Below are positions 11,830-23,836 of a DNA stretch of 64,000 nt, piece by piece; positions within the stretch are counted from its first letter, which is position 1, and each line of letters opens with the position of its first letter. This stretch comes from Oscheius onirici. Its lineage: Eukaryota > Nematoda > Chromadorea > Rhabditida > Rhabditidae. The stretch is taken from contig OW051471.1 in the NCBI GenBank assembly GCA_932521025.1, forward strand, positions 558,001 to 622,000, in the 5' to 3' direction. The translations under genes and the position numbers were made by a program. A model generated the notes under the pieces. It searched no databases and was not told the origin of the DNA. It worked only from the letters and a program-made list of their open reading frames with translations.

Positions 11830-12598
11830 GGCAAAGCGGAAACTTTTAAAGAATCTTTCTTCTCCTGTCACTTCTTTCTCGGTTCCCTTCCCTTCTTCCC
11901 TTCTCACTCTGCCCCAGTCACCCCCTGTCCCTCCAAAGAAACTACCAAAGTCGTTAGAACCCTTCGCACTTGCTTTTCCTGTCGCGACTTGTTAAAAACT
12001 ACTTTGCGCACAAAGCTCCCTTCCTTATCCTCAATTAGAGCTTCAGACACACAAACACACAGACGCGAGAGCAATTTAAAGTGGATTGAGAACATCAATT
12101 CTTTCAATTAATCGAGCTTACATCTTTTTATGGAAAATATGTTCTTTATCTTTCACAGTTTCACGCCATAGAAACTCAGCAAATCAGCTGCCAAATGGTG
12201 ACGGCTGGTACCGCGGTGCTTCATATTTCGCCATTTAGCTGATCCCCACATTCGCTCAATAGTTGGAGTGTGTACTCCGATTGACGGGGTAATTAAGAAC
12301 AACAATTAGTGTTGCATGTATCACACAAGTACCGACATACCTTGTCCGAACGATTTTTTGGAAAGTAGTCCGACTAGAAGTTGAATGGATGCCCACAGAT
12401 ATTTCGGTAGGGAATGGGAGAGGTCGCGTCATATTCGGCTAAAAACGGCTTTTGGAACGGATGATGTGCTTTGTCTGTTATTGGTGTTCTCACCAATCTT
12501 TCTTTACTAAAGTGCAATGGTGTCCGTCCATCTGTCTGTAGTGGTGTCCGCACAGTTGTCGAGACTAGCGTAACACGTCAAGTTTTGTTAGGTTAATC
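11830..12598. repeat. dispersed repeat fragments, no gene
   Basis: 11880-12110 belongs to a family that also occurs at about 31000-31340, 49330-49590 and 56990-57780. Shared marks are a CCAATTAAAG / TTCCGACAGACA stretch and AGCAATTTAAAGTGGATTG at one end. 12405-12480 is shared with 10815-10860 and, inverted, with 26230-26300. Confidence 0.5.
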
Positions 12599-13469
12599 TT
12601 TTATCGAACGAGACTCGAAAATCTCTGGTACAAGCACGGAAAACCCATCCATGGACGTAGCTGGAACAACGGAGGAGTCGTCGAGTGTTCTTTCCCCTAC
12701 CGCGGTGCCGAACTCAAGACCAAGGAGCAGCTGGAGGGACAGATCCAAGTCTTGCAGTACAAGGGAGACCACAACCCTCAGGGATTTTAGTATGAATGGA
12801 TAGACTATTCGTCTAGAATCGAGAAGATTGGGGCTGAACGCGAGCTGGCTCGTTGTGGTGACAGCTTCCCCATTTTCTGGGTTGACAGCCCCGAAGGACC
12901 CGTTCTTGGATTCGTCGACAAGAAGACTGAGCTGGCTCTCTTTTCTTCCAACGGAAAAGTCCTGGAGAAGTCTGGTGAGAAGGACCTCGGCAACATGAAA
13001 ATCATCACGAGGAACTTCATCGGTGGACCGCCGTTCTGCGAGTGTCCCAACTGTCCGAAGATTGTCCCGAAGCCTGGACCTCCGCCGGCTCGTGTCATGC
13101 TCAATGAATGGATGGACATCCGTGTCGGCGACCCGTGGCTCACTCGTACTCTGGTCAAGGCTCTCGACAAGACTCTGGATACTGTGCCTGGAGAGAACCT
13201 CGACCAGTACATCGCTCTCTGGTACATGGCTGGAGAACCTGTGATGGGACGTGTCTGGAACGAGAACGGAAAGGTGGCTGCCAACTTTGCCTGGTTCAAC
13301 AACAAGTACAAGGGCAACGTCGGAAGTATTCAGCTCCTCGTCCAGCTGTCCGAGCATGTTCGCGGTTTCGACTACAGCTGGGTTCCTTTCTCCATGGCTG
13401 CAATTTTTGGAGAAAAAGAGTGGCATCCAGTGCACGTTAACCACCACAAGGGTGACATCAGTCCGGGCA
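12599..13469 (+). pseudogene. intronless pseudogene with two LWY..G.P..GR.WN repeats
   Basis: One open frame is broken only by a TAG at 12788-12790 (GF*YEWIDY, where a Trp codon would fit). It encodes about 290 residues with two related modules: [20 protein letters not shown] near the start and ALWYMAGEPVMGRVWNENG near the end, each followed by a YEW or YSW segment, with a CECPNC Cys stretch between. I recognise no named domain. It has no start Met and no introns, and it ends where a MITE begins at 13470, so the natural C-terminus is missing. This looks like a processed or truncated copy. GC content is above that of its surroundings, like a well-expressed parent gene. A 284-residue antisense reading is only a shadow. 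Confidence 0.6.
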
Positions 13470-13473
13470 TTAA

Positions 13474-13900
13474 AGGGACAGTCCCATTATAACCAGATAG
13501 GAGAAATCTGGAAAAGTCAAATATTGAGTTTCCGTGTTTTCATTGTTCTATGCTCATTTTTTCGATTTCTACTTGTTTTTAATCGATATATCGTCGAAAA
13601 TTACCCCTAAAATGAGTGGTGGAACGTCAAAATTGATAGAAACATGACGGAAAAAAACGAAAATGCACTTTTTGGCCTAAAATCCGTTGTTTTCGTCTAT
13701 TTCCGTCCATTTTCCACTAATTTTAGCGTTCCACCACTCATTTTAGACGTAATTTTCGATAACAAATCGATTGAAAACAAGTAAAAATCGAAAAATGAGT
13801 CTAAACACCTAAAAATGAAAAATGAAATTTGTCGTGGGTCCCGCCACGCAGTTGCCTGATTTCCCCTGTGGGCATGTTCGCACACAACGGGACTGTCCCT
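13474..13900. mobile_element. TTAA-flanked MITE (piggyBac-type), 427 bp
   Basis: The termini are AGGGACAGTCCC and GGGACTGTCCCT, with exact TTAA on both sides (13470-13473 and 13901-13904). The interior is a long imperfect palindrome containing TACTTGTTTTTAATCGAT and AATGAGTGGTGGAACG with their inverse. Related copies lie at 30346, 35353 and 47862. Confidence 0.85.
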
Positions 13901-13904
13901 TTAA

Positions 13905-14441
13905 AGATAATAAAGGTGCGACAAAAAAAGAGATAGTTATTTTAGGGAACGCGTCTGGGGGATAAAGATAAAGGGCGCAATGGTGTTTGGTTACTTGGGC
14001 GAGTCGAAAAGTCGAGTTACGAGCCGATTCGAGTCGAGTTGGCGACATTTTTTTTCTTCTTGCTCTTATTCAGCTTGCAAATCGTCCCAGATTTCTACGA
14101 AGAATCGTCCACTGACACTGACTACATGTTTTTTTTTTACAAAAATTCAAGAAGAAAAAGTTTCTTTCGGACTTTTCATAAATAGGACGAACTTTTTTTT
14201 TTCTAACAATGATCACGGTGTAGCGTCCAAATTACTTTTAGAGAAAGTTGGAACATTTTCTGCCAAAATTGTTTCCGCCGTGTCCATATCCAGTCCGCCA
14301 GCTTCCTCCATGTTCAGATCTTTATCAGGACGCCGGACAAGCCGTCCAGAGGAGTCTCAGCCTAGCCGCTGAAGCTTGGCTGCAACCCGTTCTCTTTCAC
14401 TTTTATTTTACCCTTTTTTTCGATTTTGTTTATTTTAGGCA
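13905..14441. other. gap upstream of the GT92-like gene
   Basis: No supported gene. A TTTTAG acceptor three bases before the ATG at 14442 suggests trans-splicing. A plus-strand stretch around 14260-14380 reads plausibly as protein but has no splice or family support. Confidence 0.4.
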
Positions 14442-17400
14442 ATGGGAAGACAAAATCCTAGAACGCAGAACAAACTTGTGGTCTTTGGGATCTTTTTGGC
14501 TTGCTGCTTTGCTCTGTACTGTTTGGTACTGAAGGTGAGAGACAGGGACACTTCGGTTTCCAGCAACTTTTACCTCTCAGTGAAACATTTTTTTAGAGAA
14601 TTTTGTTGCTTCATCTTTTACTCAAAAGTAATGAGAAGTCATGCGGTTAATTAGTTTGGGTTATTGAGTCTACAAACAGAACTTGACCGGAAAACCACAG
14701 AATGTGTTTTTCGCCGCAGCTGCACCAAATAGACAGGAACAGTGACAGTGACCGTTACTGTCTCTCTACCCTATTCCTTCCAGATAAACCGTCTCATTCA
14801 ACTCTCAGAAATGGACAGAGCTGCCCCAACAGAATCTGTCATAACCTCCATCGTCTATCTGAACTCGACCATTTCTGGTGACAGTTCAGCCTCTCTTCAG
14901 TTCCTGTTCCACAGTCAGGGAGAGCCGCCGGCTGACCTGTACTGTGACTCTCGAAATCCAGTCGGAAAATTGACTTCTCCAGTGACTACTCAGCTGTTAG
15001 GCCCCTCTAGACTGTATCTGGGAACCTGTGACGTCCTGGAGCCCGGGTTTTCGATAGAGCTGAAGAATCAAGAGTTCGGAACAATGGTATGGGAAGACTA
15101 CTGTAGAAATTATGTCTAGTGCAGTTAGATCCTGATCTGTTCCCTCGCCGTCACCACTCAGTCGTCTGCCTCTCACTGGCCCATCTTTTTGAGGATGTCC
15201 CTACTCTGAAGGCACTGTTGAGGCACTACTCAAAGGATGCCGATGTTGTGGTGGGTTTTGCTACCACAATGTCTACAGTATTTGAACTGATTTTCGAGTA
15301 AAAACACTGAAGCCGAACTTAAAGTTAAAGAACTATGAGAAAACTAAGAAGTCGAACTATTAGAAAGTAAACGAGAGCAGGTGCTTTATTGAGTCTGTGA
15401 AGCAGAAAATGACTTAAAATTGTCAAGAAAATTCAAGGAAGGCGAAAATAATAGTTGAAAAAAAATGTCTACCTTATTGATACTGCGAAACAAGCTTTTT
15501 TCAGTCACCAAAACAAAAAAAAAGGTTTTTGTTTCAAGGAATAAAGAAAGTTCTTCCTCATAGCCACGTTTCGGTTCAGAATTTCTCTAAAACTAGTACT
15601 AGAAACTGTAGAAAAATGTGATTGATCTCTCCTGAAAAATGTGAGGAATGCGAACTTTTGAACTGTCAGTGTTTATTCCCTGTTTTTAGTGGAACTGCGT
15701 AGGAAAGCTTTTTTTTTGTTGTCGTGGGAGTTGCAACCAACTCAACCGAATTGCTTTGTTCCTGTGGTTATGCTGATCGAATCACTGATTTGAATTTTTG
15801 GGGTTTTTAATATTTTCGACCATAACTCCGTGATACAGGAACCTCCCGGTTTCTCAATACCCTTTCGCAACAGATTTTTTATCCTCCATTCGTGCTCGCC
15901 GGATGAACTTGCGAGGTTTTGTGGTTAAAAGTTTAAGCTTCCCTAAATTTGTCCCTTTTTGCCGGGCTTTTTGAAACCTTATTGTCAGAAAAATGTGAAT
16001 TCCATATTATTGGCAATGAGAAACAGTAAAAAAATGATTGTGGCTTTATTTCGCTTTGAAAATTTATGCAATTGTTTGTGCCTCAAGTATTTCATATAAG
16101 GAAGACGGTGATTAGAACATTGTTGATTTACTTCTAGAGTAAAAACTAAAAGTGTTTGAAGGATCTCTACGTCGCCAGCTACCACGACTCTGTTCACCGC
16201 GAAGTCGAAAAACATCCGAACGTCCATGTAATCTTCTGGCCCATTCTTCCTTCAACTCGAAGAACAGTCCAAGAAGGACGGATTCCACTGAACGCCGACT
16301 CTTATTTCCAGTCGCTGGAAGCGAGTTTTGCTGACTGTTGGCTCAGACATGCTCCTCTGGTCGAGAAGGTCACATTTTTGGAGATGCAGTTCTTAAATTT
16401 CGTGACAGGACCCAAGAGGGAAGACTTTAGATCGAGTATGGATCTTTTCAAGAGGGAGTGGAGAGTCAGGAGTATATTCAGAGGAAAGGTTGAGAGAGTT
16501 CTGGGTAAGTCTTACTGTCTCTCTCAAAAGTTACTCTTCCAGAGAACTCTCTGACAATCAGCGTGAAATGTTCTGGTCGTTGTGAGGGAAAGAAGGAAAA
16601 ATTGAACCAAAAGACGGTAGGGTATTTTTTGTATCCCATTTTTTATTCCTTTTTTTGTAATCGATAACTACAGAAAAACAAAATCGACAGACTTCTTATC
16701 TTTATGTGAGAGAAAGGAAACAAAAAGTTTTCTCGAAACTTTAGCACAAAAAATCTGAAAATGGCGAATTTCTAGCTCAAGAGCTGTGTAAGAAACTGTT
16801 TTTCGAGGTAAAAAAAAAGAAAAATAGTTTCTAAAACTCGTCCTGATCTCATTTTTCAGACAAACTCTACCTTGATCACTCTGAGAAGAATGCTGTCTCC
16901 GGACTTAATAAACGACTCTTACTCTGAAGAGATCCGTCGGTAAGGTGTTTTCACACTTTCTGACCCTCCCTCGTAAAAAAAAAACTTCTTTTCACCCCCA
17001 GACGTGTCAAAACAGGAATTCCTCATCTCTTCCCTACCCAAAAATGGCTGTTCTTTAGTGATTCAGTTTCAGAAGCGCGCCACATTGTAGCCACCTTAGC
17101 TCAGTCGGTAGAGCGTTGGACTTTTAATCCAACGGTCAGGGGTTCAAGTCCCCTAGGTGGCTAATCTTTTTTGCTATTTTTTGCTCATTGTCAACATTTT
17201 AGATGCACAAGTTTCCGTGGTTTTTCATCGCGGGCGAAGAAGATTTTTGAAAATGCCGCAAGTGGATTCAAGAATCTTCAAGATCCGTGCATGATTCGGA
17301 GCAAGAAGGATGACTACAAGTGTCGTGTGGCTTCGCAAATAACAAAAAGGATGTTTTCGGGAGAGATAAAGGTACGGAGAGGGGCAGAGAGACAGAGGAA

Positions 17401-17475
17401 CAGAGACAACTAGATTTTCAGGTCAGTGTCGTCCAAAAAAGATCCGTGCTCCGCTTCTACGACGGCTGTCGATAG
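14442..17475 (+). CDS. GT92/DUF23-like type II membrane protein
   Basis: Eight exons: 14442-14534, 14784-15086, 15125-15250, 16162-16504, 16543-16616, 16860-16939, 17203-17371 and 17422-17475; 413 aa. Residues about 11-30 form a membrane anchor (VVFGIFLACCFALYCLVL) after a basic N-terminus, the topology of Golgi glycosyltransferases. The luminal part follows the GT92 pattern: HSVVCLSLAHLFEDVPTLKA, HVIFWPILPS, then NADSYFQSLEASFADCWLRH and EKVTFLEMQFLNF. GT92 enzymes add galactose to N-glycan cores or arthro-series glycans. Here the segment that normally carries the DxD metal site reads EMQ, so activity is doubtful. Introns 2 and 5 are 38 nt each. An 80-nt exon and a tRNA gene sit near the 3' end. 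The weakest junction is 15250|16162. Confidence 0.7.
17090..17162 (+). tRNA. tRNA-Lys(UUU)
   Basis: A 73-nt cloverleaf. Acceptor GCCACCT pairs with AGGTGGC. D-arm AGCTCAGTCGGTAGAGC, anticodon stem TTGGA/TCCAA with loop CTTTTAA (anticodon TTT), and T-arm with GGTTCAAGTCC. No intron. It lies in an intron of the GT92-like gene, same strand. Pol III boxes are internal. Confidence 0.95.
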
Positions 17476-19975
17476 CTTCACCGTCTTGTTTGTAGAAATT
17501 CTAATAATAAAGCTATTCGTTTCCGTCTTGGCCTTGGTCACGTTTGAACTCTCAGAAACATACACCGCTCGATGACGGAAGCGACTTTTTACACACCGGA
17601 CCTAGGCCCGAGTTTTTCTCTACCAGACGTCAACTGATGCTGATCTGAAAAGGATTGTTGTTGAATTTGAAACCGAGTAAATCAACAGGAACCGGTTTTT
17701 GGTATCTTTTTGAATCTGACGGTTTGGTCTATTGGTCATGGTCACTTCGTCTGTCTCTTTCACTGACTCTCTCTCTCTCTCTCTCTGTGTCCGCTGTCTC
17801 TCTGTCACCTCGACTGTTCCGTACATTTCGGGTGCAGTAAAGTTTCCCCCTGCAGTTTCGGCGCGTCATCCGAGCCTCTCTCTCTCTTGTCGTTTCGTTG
17901 ATAGCTTATCGAGTGGCTGTGGCGTGAGCGACTAGGCAAAAGGCAGGCGGTCCCCCCTCGCTCACGCGGCGCACAAAATGCCTGCTTGGTTGAGATCAAA
18001 CAACGTGACCGAGAGGGCAGAATGAGAGGCGAAGATAGGCGGCACAGAGAGGACGCGCACCACGTGGGGGACAAAAATTTTTGTGCTTGACACGTAGTTT
18101 TTGTCATCCGGTCTCTCTCTAGACTTTGTAAACAGGTGAAAAGTTGCTGAACTGTAGTCTACAGAAATTCACAGCTAGTCTATTCATTTTCCGTCTCACA
18201 ATCAGATGGACACTCTTCCAAAAACACATCTTTTCGATCTGAAAATGACACATTTCAACTTTTTGATGTTCTGCAAAGTTGTAGTCCAGATCAAAATCTT
18301 CAAGTTATCTCGACATGGAAAAATTGAAAAGTTCCGTCTTCACCGCTTAAATTTGGGCTCGAAAGTAAGGACCAGTTTGTAGGAGACTTTGGGCTAATTT
18401 CCATTTTCCTGGCTTGTTCTCTTAAAAAATGATCTTTACAAAATTGTAGAGCTTTCTCTGCTCTACAACATGGCAGAGCATCATCTCTTTGGTGTACCTT
18501 CAACAGGACAAACAGGACAAAATACAGCCAATCTTCCAGCAGCGGTCATCTTGCAATATCTGACGCAATTTGGATCATTTTTCACTGTTTTCGTCCGATT
18601 TTTCACCGCTTTTATCGCCTGATAGTCTCTCCCGATCGTTTCCTATAGATTTTCGTCGAATTGGTTGGCAGAAAACGCGACGGAGAGAGAGTTGGGGCGG
18701 AGCGCCACTCTAACACGGGCGGTCCTCTCTCTCCCCACCACACGTGGCTCCATTGCCAGCCATGGGGCTTCCCCCTCCCACTCCGGTCTCTTTTCCTCTT
18801 ATCACATTATTTAATCGCTCTTGTGATAACATGTTGCCTTTTGTCGTAAAGAAGTGGTTCTACCTTCTCGTTTTTGTCGTGGCATACTTTTGTTAGGTTT
18901 GTATGGGTTTCCTAATCGGTTTTACACTATTTTCGGGCCGAAAATCTATAAAAACGAGTCAAAAACGACAAAAAAATAATGAATTGCTGAGAAAAAAAAT
19001 GGGGTAAGGAGCCGTTTGAATTCGCCTTACAGTTCCCGCCGTTGGCGCGCTGTTTACCGCGCGGCCGCTCTTGAAATGGGATTTCGGCTTCACCGCTCCC
19101 AAATCCTAAAATTTCTACCTTCTTCACGTCATTTTTTTCCATTTTTCCTCTATTTTCATGTTTTTTCGTTAGTTGCACCCTGTTCAGCGCCGAAAAATTG
19201 TCTAGAACGAATGCTTTGACCAAAAGAATGCTAGAGAATTGTCTGAAAACTTGCCGAGTTTATTTTCCCCTTTTTTTCTGTAATTTTCTTGCTTTTCCCC
19301 AGACTTTGTGCTTGCTAGTTGGCATAGAATAAATTCCAAGCAGCCTGTCACGCTGACAGTGGGAGAAAACCGATGCTTTCGTAATATTTTGTCCTGGAGT
19401 GTCGTGAAGCCATTTTCGCCTAATTTTTCAGCTCACACAGCCTCTAGAGCAGCTCAAAGTCTTCCCAACACACAGAAATGCTGCAGAAGCGCTAAAATTT
19501 TGTAGAAAAAAAAGATATTTTGAGGCATCAGTCGCCGTGTAACCTCTTACACTCAATAGTATGGATTCCCTGCACCCTTTTCCGTTTGTGGACGTCACCC
19601 AAGCTCCTACATTGCTTCTTGAGCTCACAGGTTGATACTAAATCGTGGTTCATGCCCAAAAAGTGTTGTAAATCGTATTTTTATCTCGTGACACTCCATG
19701 CTCTGTTTCTAACCATGCTTCTCATCTTCATGTATTTCTTTCGGCTTCTACGCCTCAGCTGAGTGTCAATACAGCTCTTTTTTAACTAGAGACGTGTGCT
19801 TGTTTCCTTATCTTGTCTGCCTGGTTCATTTTTCATTCTAAATTTGTAGTACTCCTTTCATTCCTTCGCAACACCTTTATTGTCTTTATACTCGTTCTGC
19901 TGCTAATTTACAACGTTCCAAATGCCCCGATTTCCTCACACCTTTCCATCTTTCTAAACCTCTCAATTTTCAGCC
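17476..19975. other. 2.5 kb intergenic region, no gene recognised
   Basis: Holds a CT-rich tract (17755-17800), a GC-rich block with CACGTGGGGG (about 17940-18080), CAAAGTTGTAG-type hairpin copies (18265-18310 partial; 18428-18483), and long AT-rich stretches. ORFs here are short and without family resemblance. The last few hundred bases are presumably the gdh-1 promoter. Confidence 0.5.
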
Positions 19976-22900
19976 ATGTTGAGTACCTTGGCTCGTACTT
20001 CGGGACGTCTCGTCTCCCGCCGTCTGATGAGCGCCGGCGCCAACCTGGACCCCCAGGCGCAGCTTCTGGACGAGCAGAAGCCCATGGACGAGCAGACCAA
20101 TCCGAGCTTCTACAAGATGGTCGACTTCTATTTTGAGAAGGGAGCCACCGTCATCGAGCCGAAGCTCGTAGAGGAGATGAAGTCGCAGACCATGTCCAAC
20201 CAGGAGAAGAAACACCTCGTCCAGGGTATCCTCAAGTCCATGCGCCCCGTCAACAAGGTATACATTTTTTTACTTCCCTTTTTTCCTGCCCTATTTTGAA
20301 CCTGCCTCAGCTGTCTTGAGAACTTCCAGTACCCCAGTTATTCGTTCCTAAGTACTTCCTCAGACCCTGTTATCCTGCTCATGTCTGTTTTGCTCCACCA
20401 AGGGCGTCCTTTTGTTTGTTCCCGGCATTTGTGTTGTTATAGACGACAAACCTGGACCGCTAGTACTTCCACAAACTTCGGAATCACACCGATATTCCCT
20501 ATTATGAGCATAATCACTGCACGAGGAAAATATGACCTCGAAAACACCCTCTGGAGCTCCGGAAACAGTCTAGCTCTTGCCCCCACCCGATTAAGAATCC
20601 TAGCACTGTTGTGACCTTCCCTGAGCTTCAGCGAAGCTTTGTTGCTCCTAATTTGGGCCTTGTAATCATTCCAAACGTTATCCCTTCTCCTGTAGCCTTT
20701 AGAAGTTTCCCTAGATCTCATGTACCCATCCTAAGATTGCTCTTGCCTCACCGAAACCTGCGGGGAATCTAGGCGACCCCACTTTACATCTAGTGTTCGT
20801 CTCGAACCGCAATCTGTTTTTGACAGCTTTCAGTTAGCGTATTTACTTCTCTAGGCTATATTTGCCCTCCCGTGGTTAGTTCGAAGGTTTCATTAGATCG
20901 GTTGCTAGAATTTGACCCTGTTTTTGTGAAATCTATGCTATCAAATGTCCAAAATCTTCTAAATCTCTATATTTCAGGTCCTCTACGTTTGCTTCCCGAT
21001 CCGTCGCGACAACGGCGAGTTCGAGATGATCGAGGCCTGGCGTGCCCAGCATTCGGAGCACCGTAGCCCCACCAAGGGAGGTATTCGGTACTCCCTGGAC
21101 GTCTGCGAGGACGAGGTCAAGGCTCTCTCAGCCCTGATGACCTACAAATGCTCTGTCGTCGATGTGCCGTTTGGAGGAGCCAAGGGAGGAGTCAAGATCG
21201 ACCCCAAGAAGTACTCCGAGTACGAGATTGAGAAGATTACTCGCCGTATCGCCATCGAATTCGCTAAGAAGGGCTTCCTCGGCCCCGGAGTCGACGTCCC
21301 CGCTCCTGACATGGGAACTGGAGAGCGCGAGATGGCCTGGATCGCCGATACCTACGCTCAGACAATCGGACATCAGGATAGGGTCAGTTTTACTCTTTTT
21401 CGACTTTTCAAACGGTCCTTGGTTTCTTGCCGAGTTTTATCACGCCAGTCATAAAAAGTCTTATCAGTAGCGCTTTTTGTCTGCCGACAGCGATTTGGAG
21501 GCTGGAAAAACGTAGTAGAAGATTCAAAAGACGCCGATGCCCTAGCGCTTCCCTTTCTGCACTTGAAACAAGTAGCGGCGCTTTACAGCTCGAATTTTCG
21601 CTAAATTTGCCGCTTTTCGAAGAAAAACCTAAATTGGAAGTCAAAACCGAGCCTTACCTAATTCCTCCAATTTTCAGGATGCTTCTGCCTGCATCACCGG
21701 CAAGCCCATCGTAGCCGGAGGAATTCACGGACGTGTCAGTGCGACAGGACGTGGAGTCTGGAAGGGACTTGAGGTTTTTGCCAACGACAAGGAGTACATG
21801 GACAAGGTCGGCCTGAGCACCGGTCTGGCCGGCAAATCCGTCATCATCCAGGGCTTCGGTAATGTCGGTCTCCACACCATGCGCTATCTTCACAGGTTTG
21901 TTTTTGTGCCTCTTAATACTAATATAGCAAAAATTCAGAGCCGGAGCCAAGTGCATCGGTATCCAGGAGTACGACTGCGCCGTCTACAACCCCGATGGTA
22001 TGCACCCGAAGGAGCTCGAGGACTGGAAGGACAAGACTGGCAGCATCAAAAACTTCCCCGGAGGCAAGAACTTCGAGCCTTTTGATGAGCTGCTCTTCGA
22101 GAAGTGCGACATTCTCGTTCCGGCCGCCTGCGAGAAGGCCATTCACAAGGCCAACGCCAAGAAGATTCAGGCCAAGATTATTGCCGAAGCTGCCAATGGA
22201 CCGACGACCCCGGCCGCCGAGAAGATCCTCCTGGCCAGAGGAGACTGCCTCATCATTCCCGACATGTAAGTTTTGCCTTGTTTTCGAAGCCCTGGACCGA
22301 TTTTGATGACTAAATCTCCACGTATTTGTTCACCTTTTTTCTGAAACAATTTCAATGCCCCGGCATCAATTGATCTCGAATAGACATGGCTGACGGGCTT
22401 GAAAGTTTAGGCCCGGGCATGAAAATCCGGCCCGCGGGAAAATTTAAAAAAAAGGGGTGTTTTTTTCCCAAAATCTGAATTTTTTTCGTCATTTTTAGTA
22501 AAAAAAAAAGGTCATCAAAATATAACTATATTATTATTCTTTGATTCAATTCTGAAATGCACTATAATATGACCATCTTCATTTTTGGTCCAATCCCGGT
22601 CCGACGGCCAAGTTTGGGAACCGGGCCCGGAGCCATGTCTAGTCTCGAAAATCTGAAGCCCTTTATCATCCATCTTTTACGTATTGCTCAACGGACTTTG
22701 ATAATTCCTCCATTTTCTAATTCCAGTTCTGAACCACTGATTTGCATAAATTGAGCTGCTGGCGGGGTAAATCTAGTAACTAGATTCTAGTTTAACCAAG
22801 TTGAGGCCAAACACCTTTTTAAAAATTGCTGCTTTTACCAATTTCTATGACTAAATCCATTTTCCAGGTACGTGAACAGCGGTGGAGTGACCGTCTCCTA

Positions 22901-23558
22901 CTTCGAATGGCTCAAGAACCTCAACCACGTCAGCTACGGCCGTCTGACCTTCAAATACGAGCGCGATGCCAACAACATGCTCCTCAAGTCCGTCCAAGAG
23001 TCCGTCGAGAAGGCCATTGGCAAAGAGGCTCCCATCTCTCCCAATGCCGACTTTGCCGCCAAGATGGCCGGAGCCAGCGAGAAGGTAAGGCTTTTTGAAC
23101 TTTTCAAAAGAAGCCTAAAGTGCATTCGGAGCCAAGAAATATTGGACAGCTACGAAAACCACGGAGGAAGTAAACTTTTTTGAAAGTCCTAGAAAATATA
23201 CTAGGAGTGAATCTTAATAGCTTTTTTACACAAACAGCTATTCGCAGAGTTTTTGTCGATCGGAGTGCAGAATTTTCGCCAAATTTCAACCAAACTTCGT
23301 TTTAAAGCCTCTTCAGCTTTAATAGCCAATCTGGGACGTTTTGCTGCTCGAAAAATACTACTTTTCTTCCCATAACATGATATTTTTTAGGATATTGTGC
23401 ACTCTGGTCTCGAATACACGATGACCCGTTCCGGAGAGGCCATCATCCGCACGGCCCACAAGTACAACCTCGGCTTGGACATCCGCACAGCTGCCTACGT
23501 CAACTCGATCGAGAAGGTCTACAACACCTACAGAACGGCCGGGTTCACTTTCACCTAA
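19976..23558 (+). CDS. gdh-1: mitochondrial glutamate dehydrogenase
   Basis: Converts glutamate to 2-oxoglutarate and ammonia with NAD(P) in the mitochondrial matrix. Six exons: 19976-20257, 20978-21382, 21678-21895, 21939-22265, 22868-23084 and 23391-23558; 538 aa, the animal family length. Residues 1-20 look like a mitochondrial targeting peptide ([20 protein letters not shown]). Motifs: [34 protein letters not shown] with the catalytic Lys, [30 protein letters not shown], the dinucleotide site [37 protein letters not shown] and the C-terminal [13 protein letters not shown]. Codon use is strongly GC-ending, unlike neighbours, as in highly expressed nematode genes. TTTTCAG ends two bases before the ATG. 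Intron 4 contains a hAT-type MITE. Confidence 0.98.
22381..22641. mobile_element. hAT-type MITE, TAGACATGGCT family, in gdh-1 intron 4
   Basis: Terminal inverted repeats TAGACATGGCT / AGCCATGTCTA (11 of 11) flank a GC-rich/AT-rich mosaic interior with GGCCCGGGC and CCGGGCCCGG. The flanks ATCTCGAA and GTCTCGAA form an 8-bp target duplication with one mismatch. Confidence 0.8.
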
Positions 23559-23836
23559 GTTGATTTTTGCCTCCCCTTTCCCATGCAAAAATAGCGATTG
23601 TATACGCTAGAAACAGGTCTCTATCTCTCTTTTAATTGTTATATTCTTATTTTTTATGCCCCCGTGAAAACAGCCTTGTGCAAGAGAAAAAAGGTAATAA
23701 AGTTACTTTTTTTTTGCAGTGTTCATCTCGAATCTCGATTGGTTTACGCGGGGTGATGCAGCTGTCTGAGTGGAAGTGAGAAAAAGGCTTGGAAAATAGA
23801 TGTCATCACCGGCTAGGTTGGGTTCCTCTGCCCCAG
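23559..23836. other. gdh-1 3' flank
   Basis: Contains an AATAAAG-type signal near 23696 and T-rich sequence; no gene. Confidence 0.4.

Noticed and set aside
12593-13447. 284-residue ORF antisense to the pseudogene
   Set aside because: Shadow frame. The plus strand carries the repeated modules and consistent codon bias.
13980-14372. 130-residue plus-strand ORF as a first exon of the GT92-like gene
   Set aside because: The membrane anchor starting at 14442 with its own acceptor is a better N-terminus; the ORF looks random.
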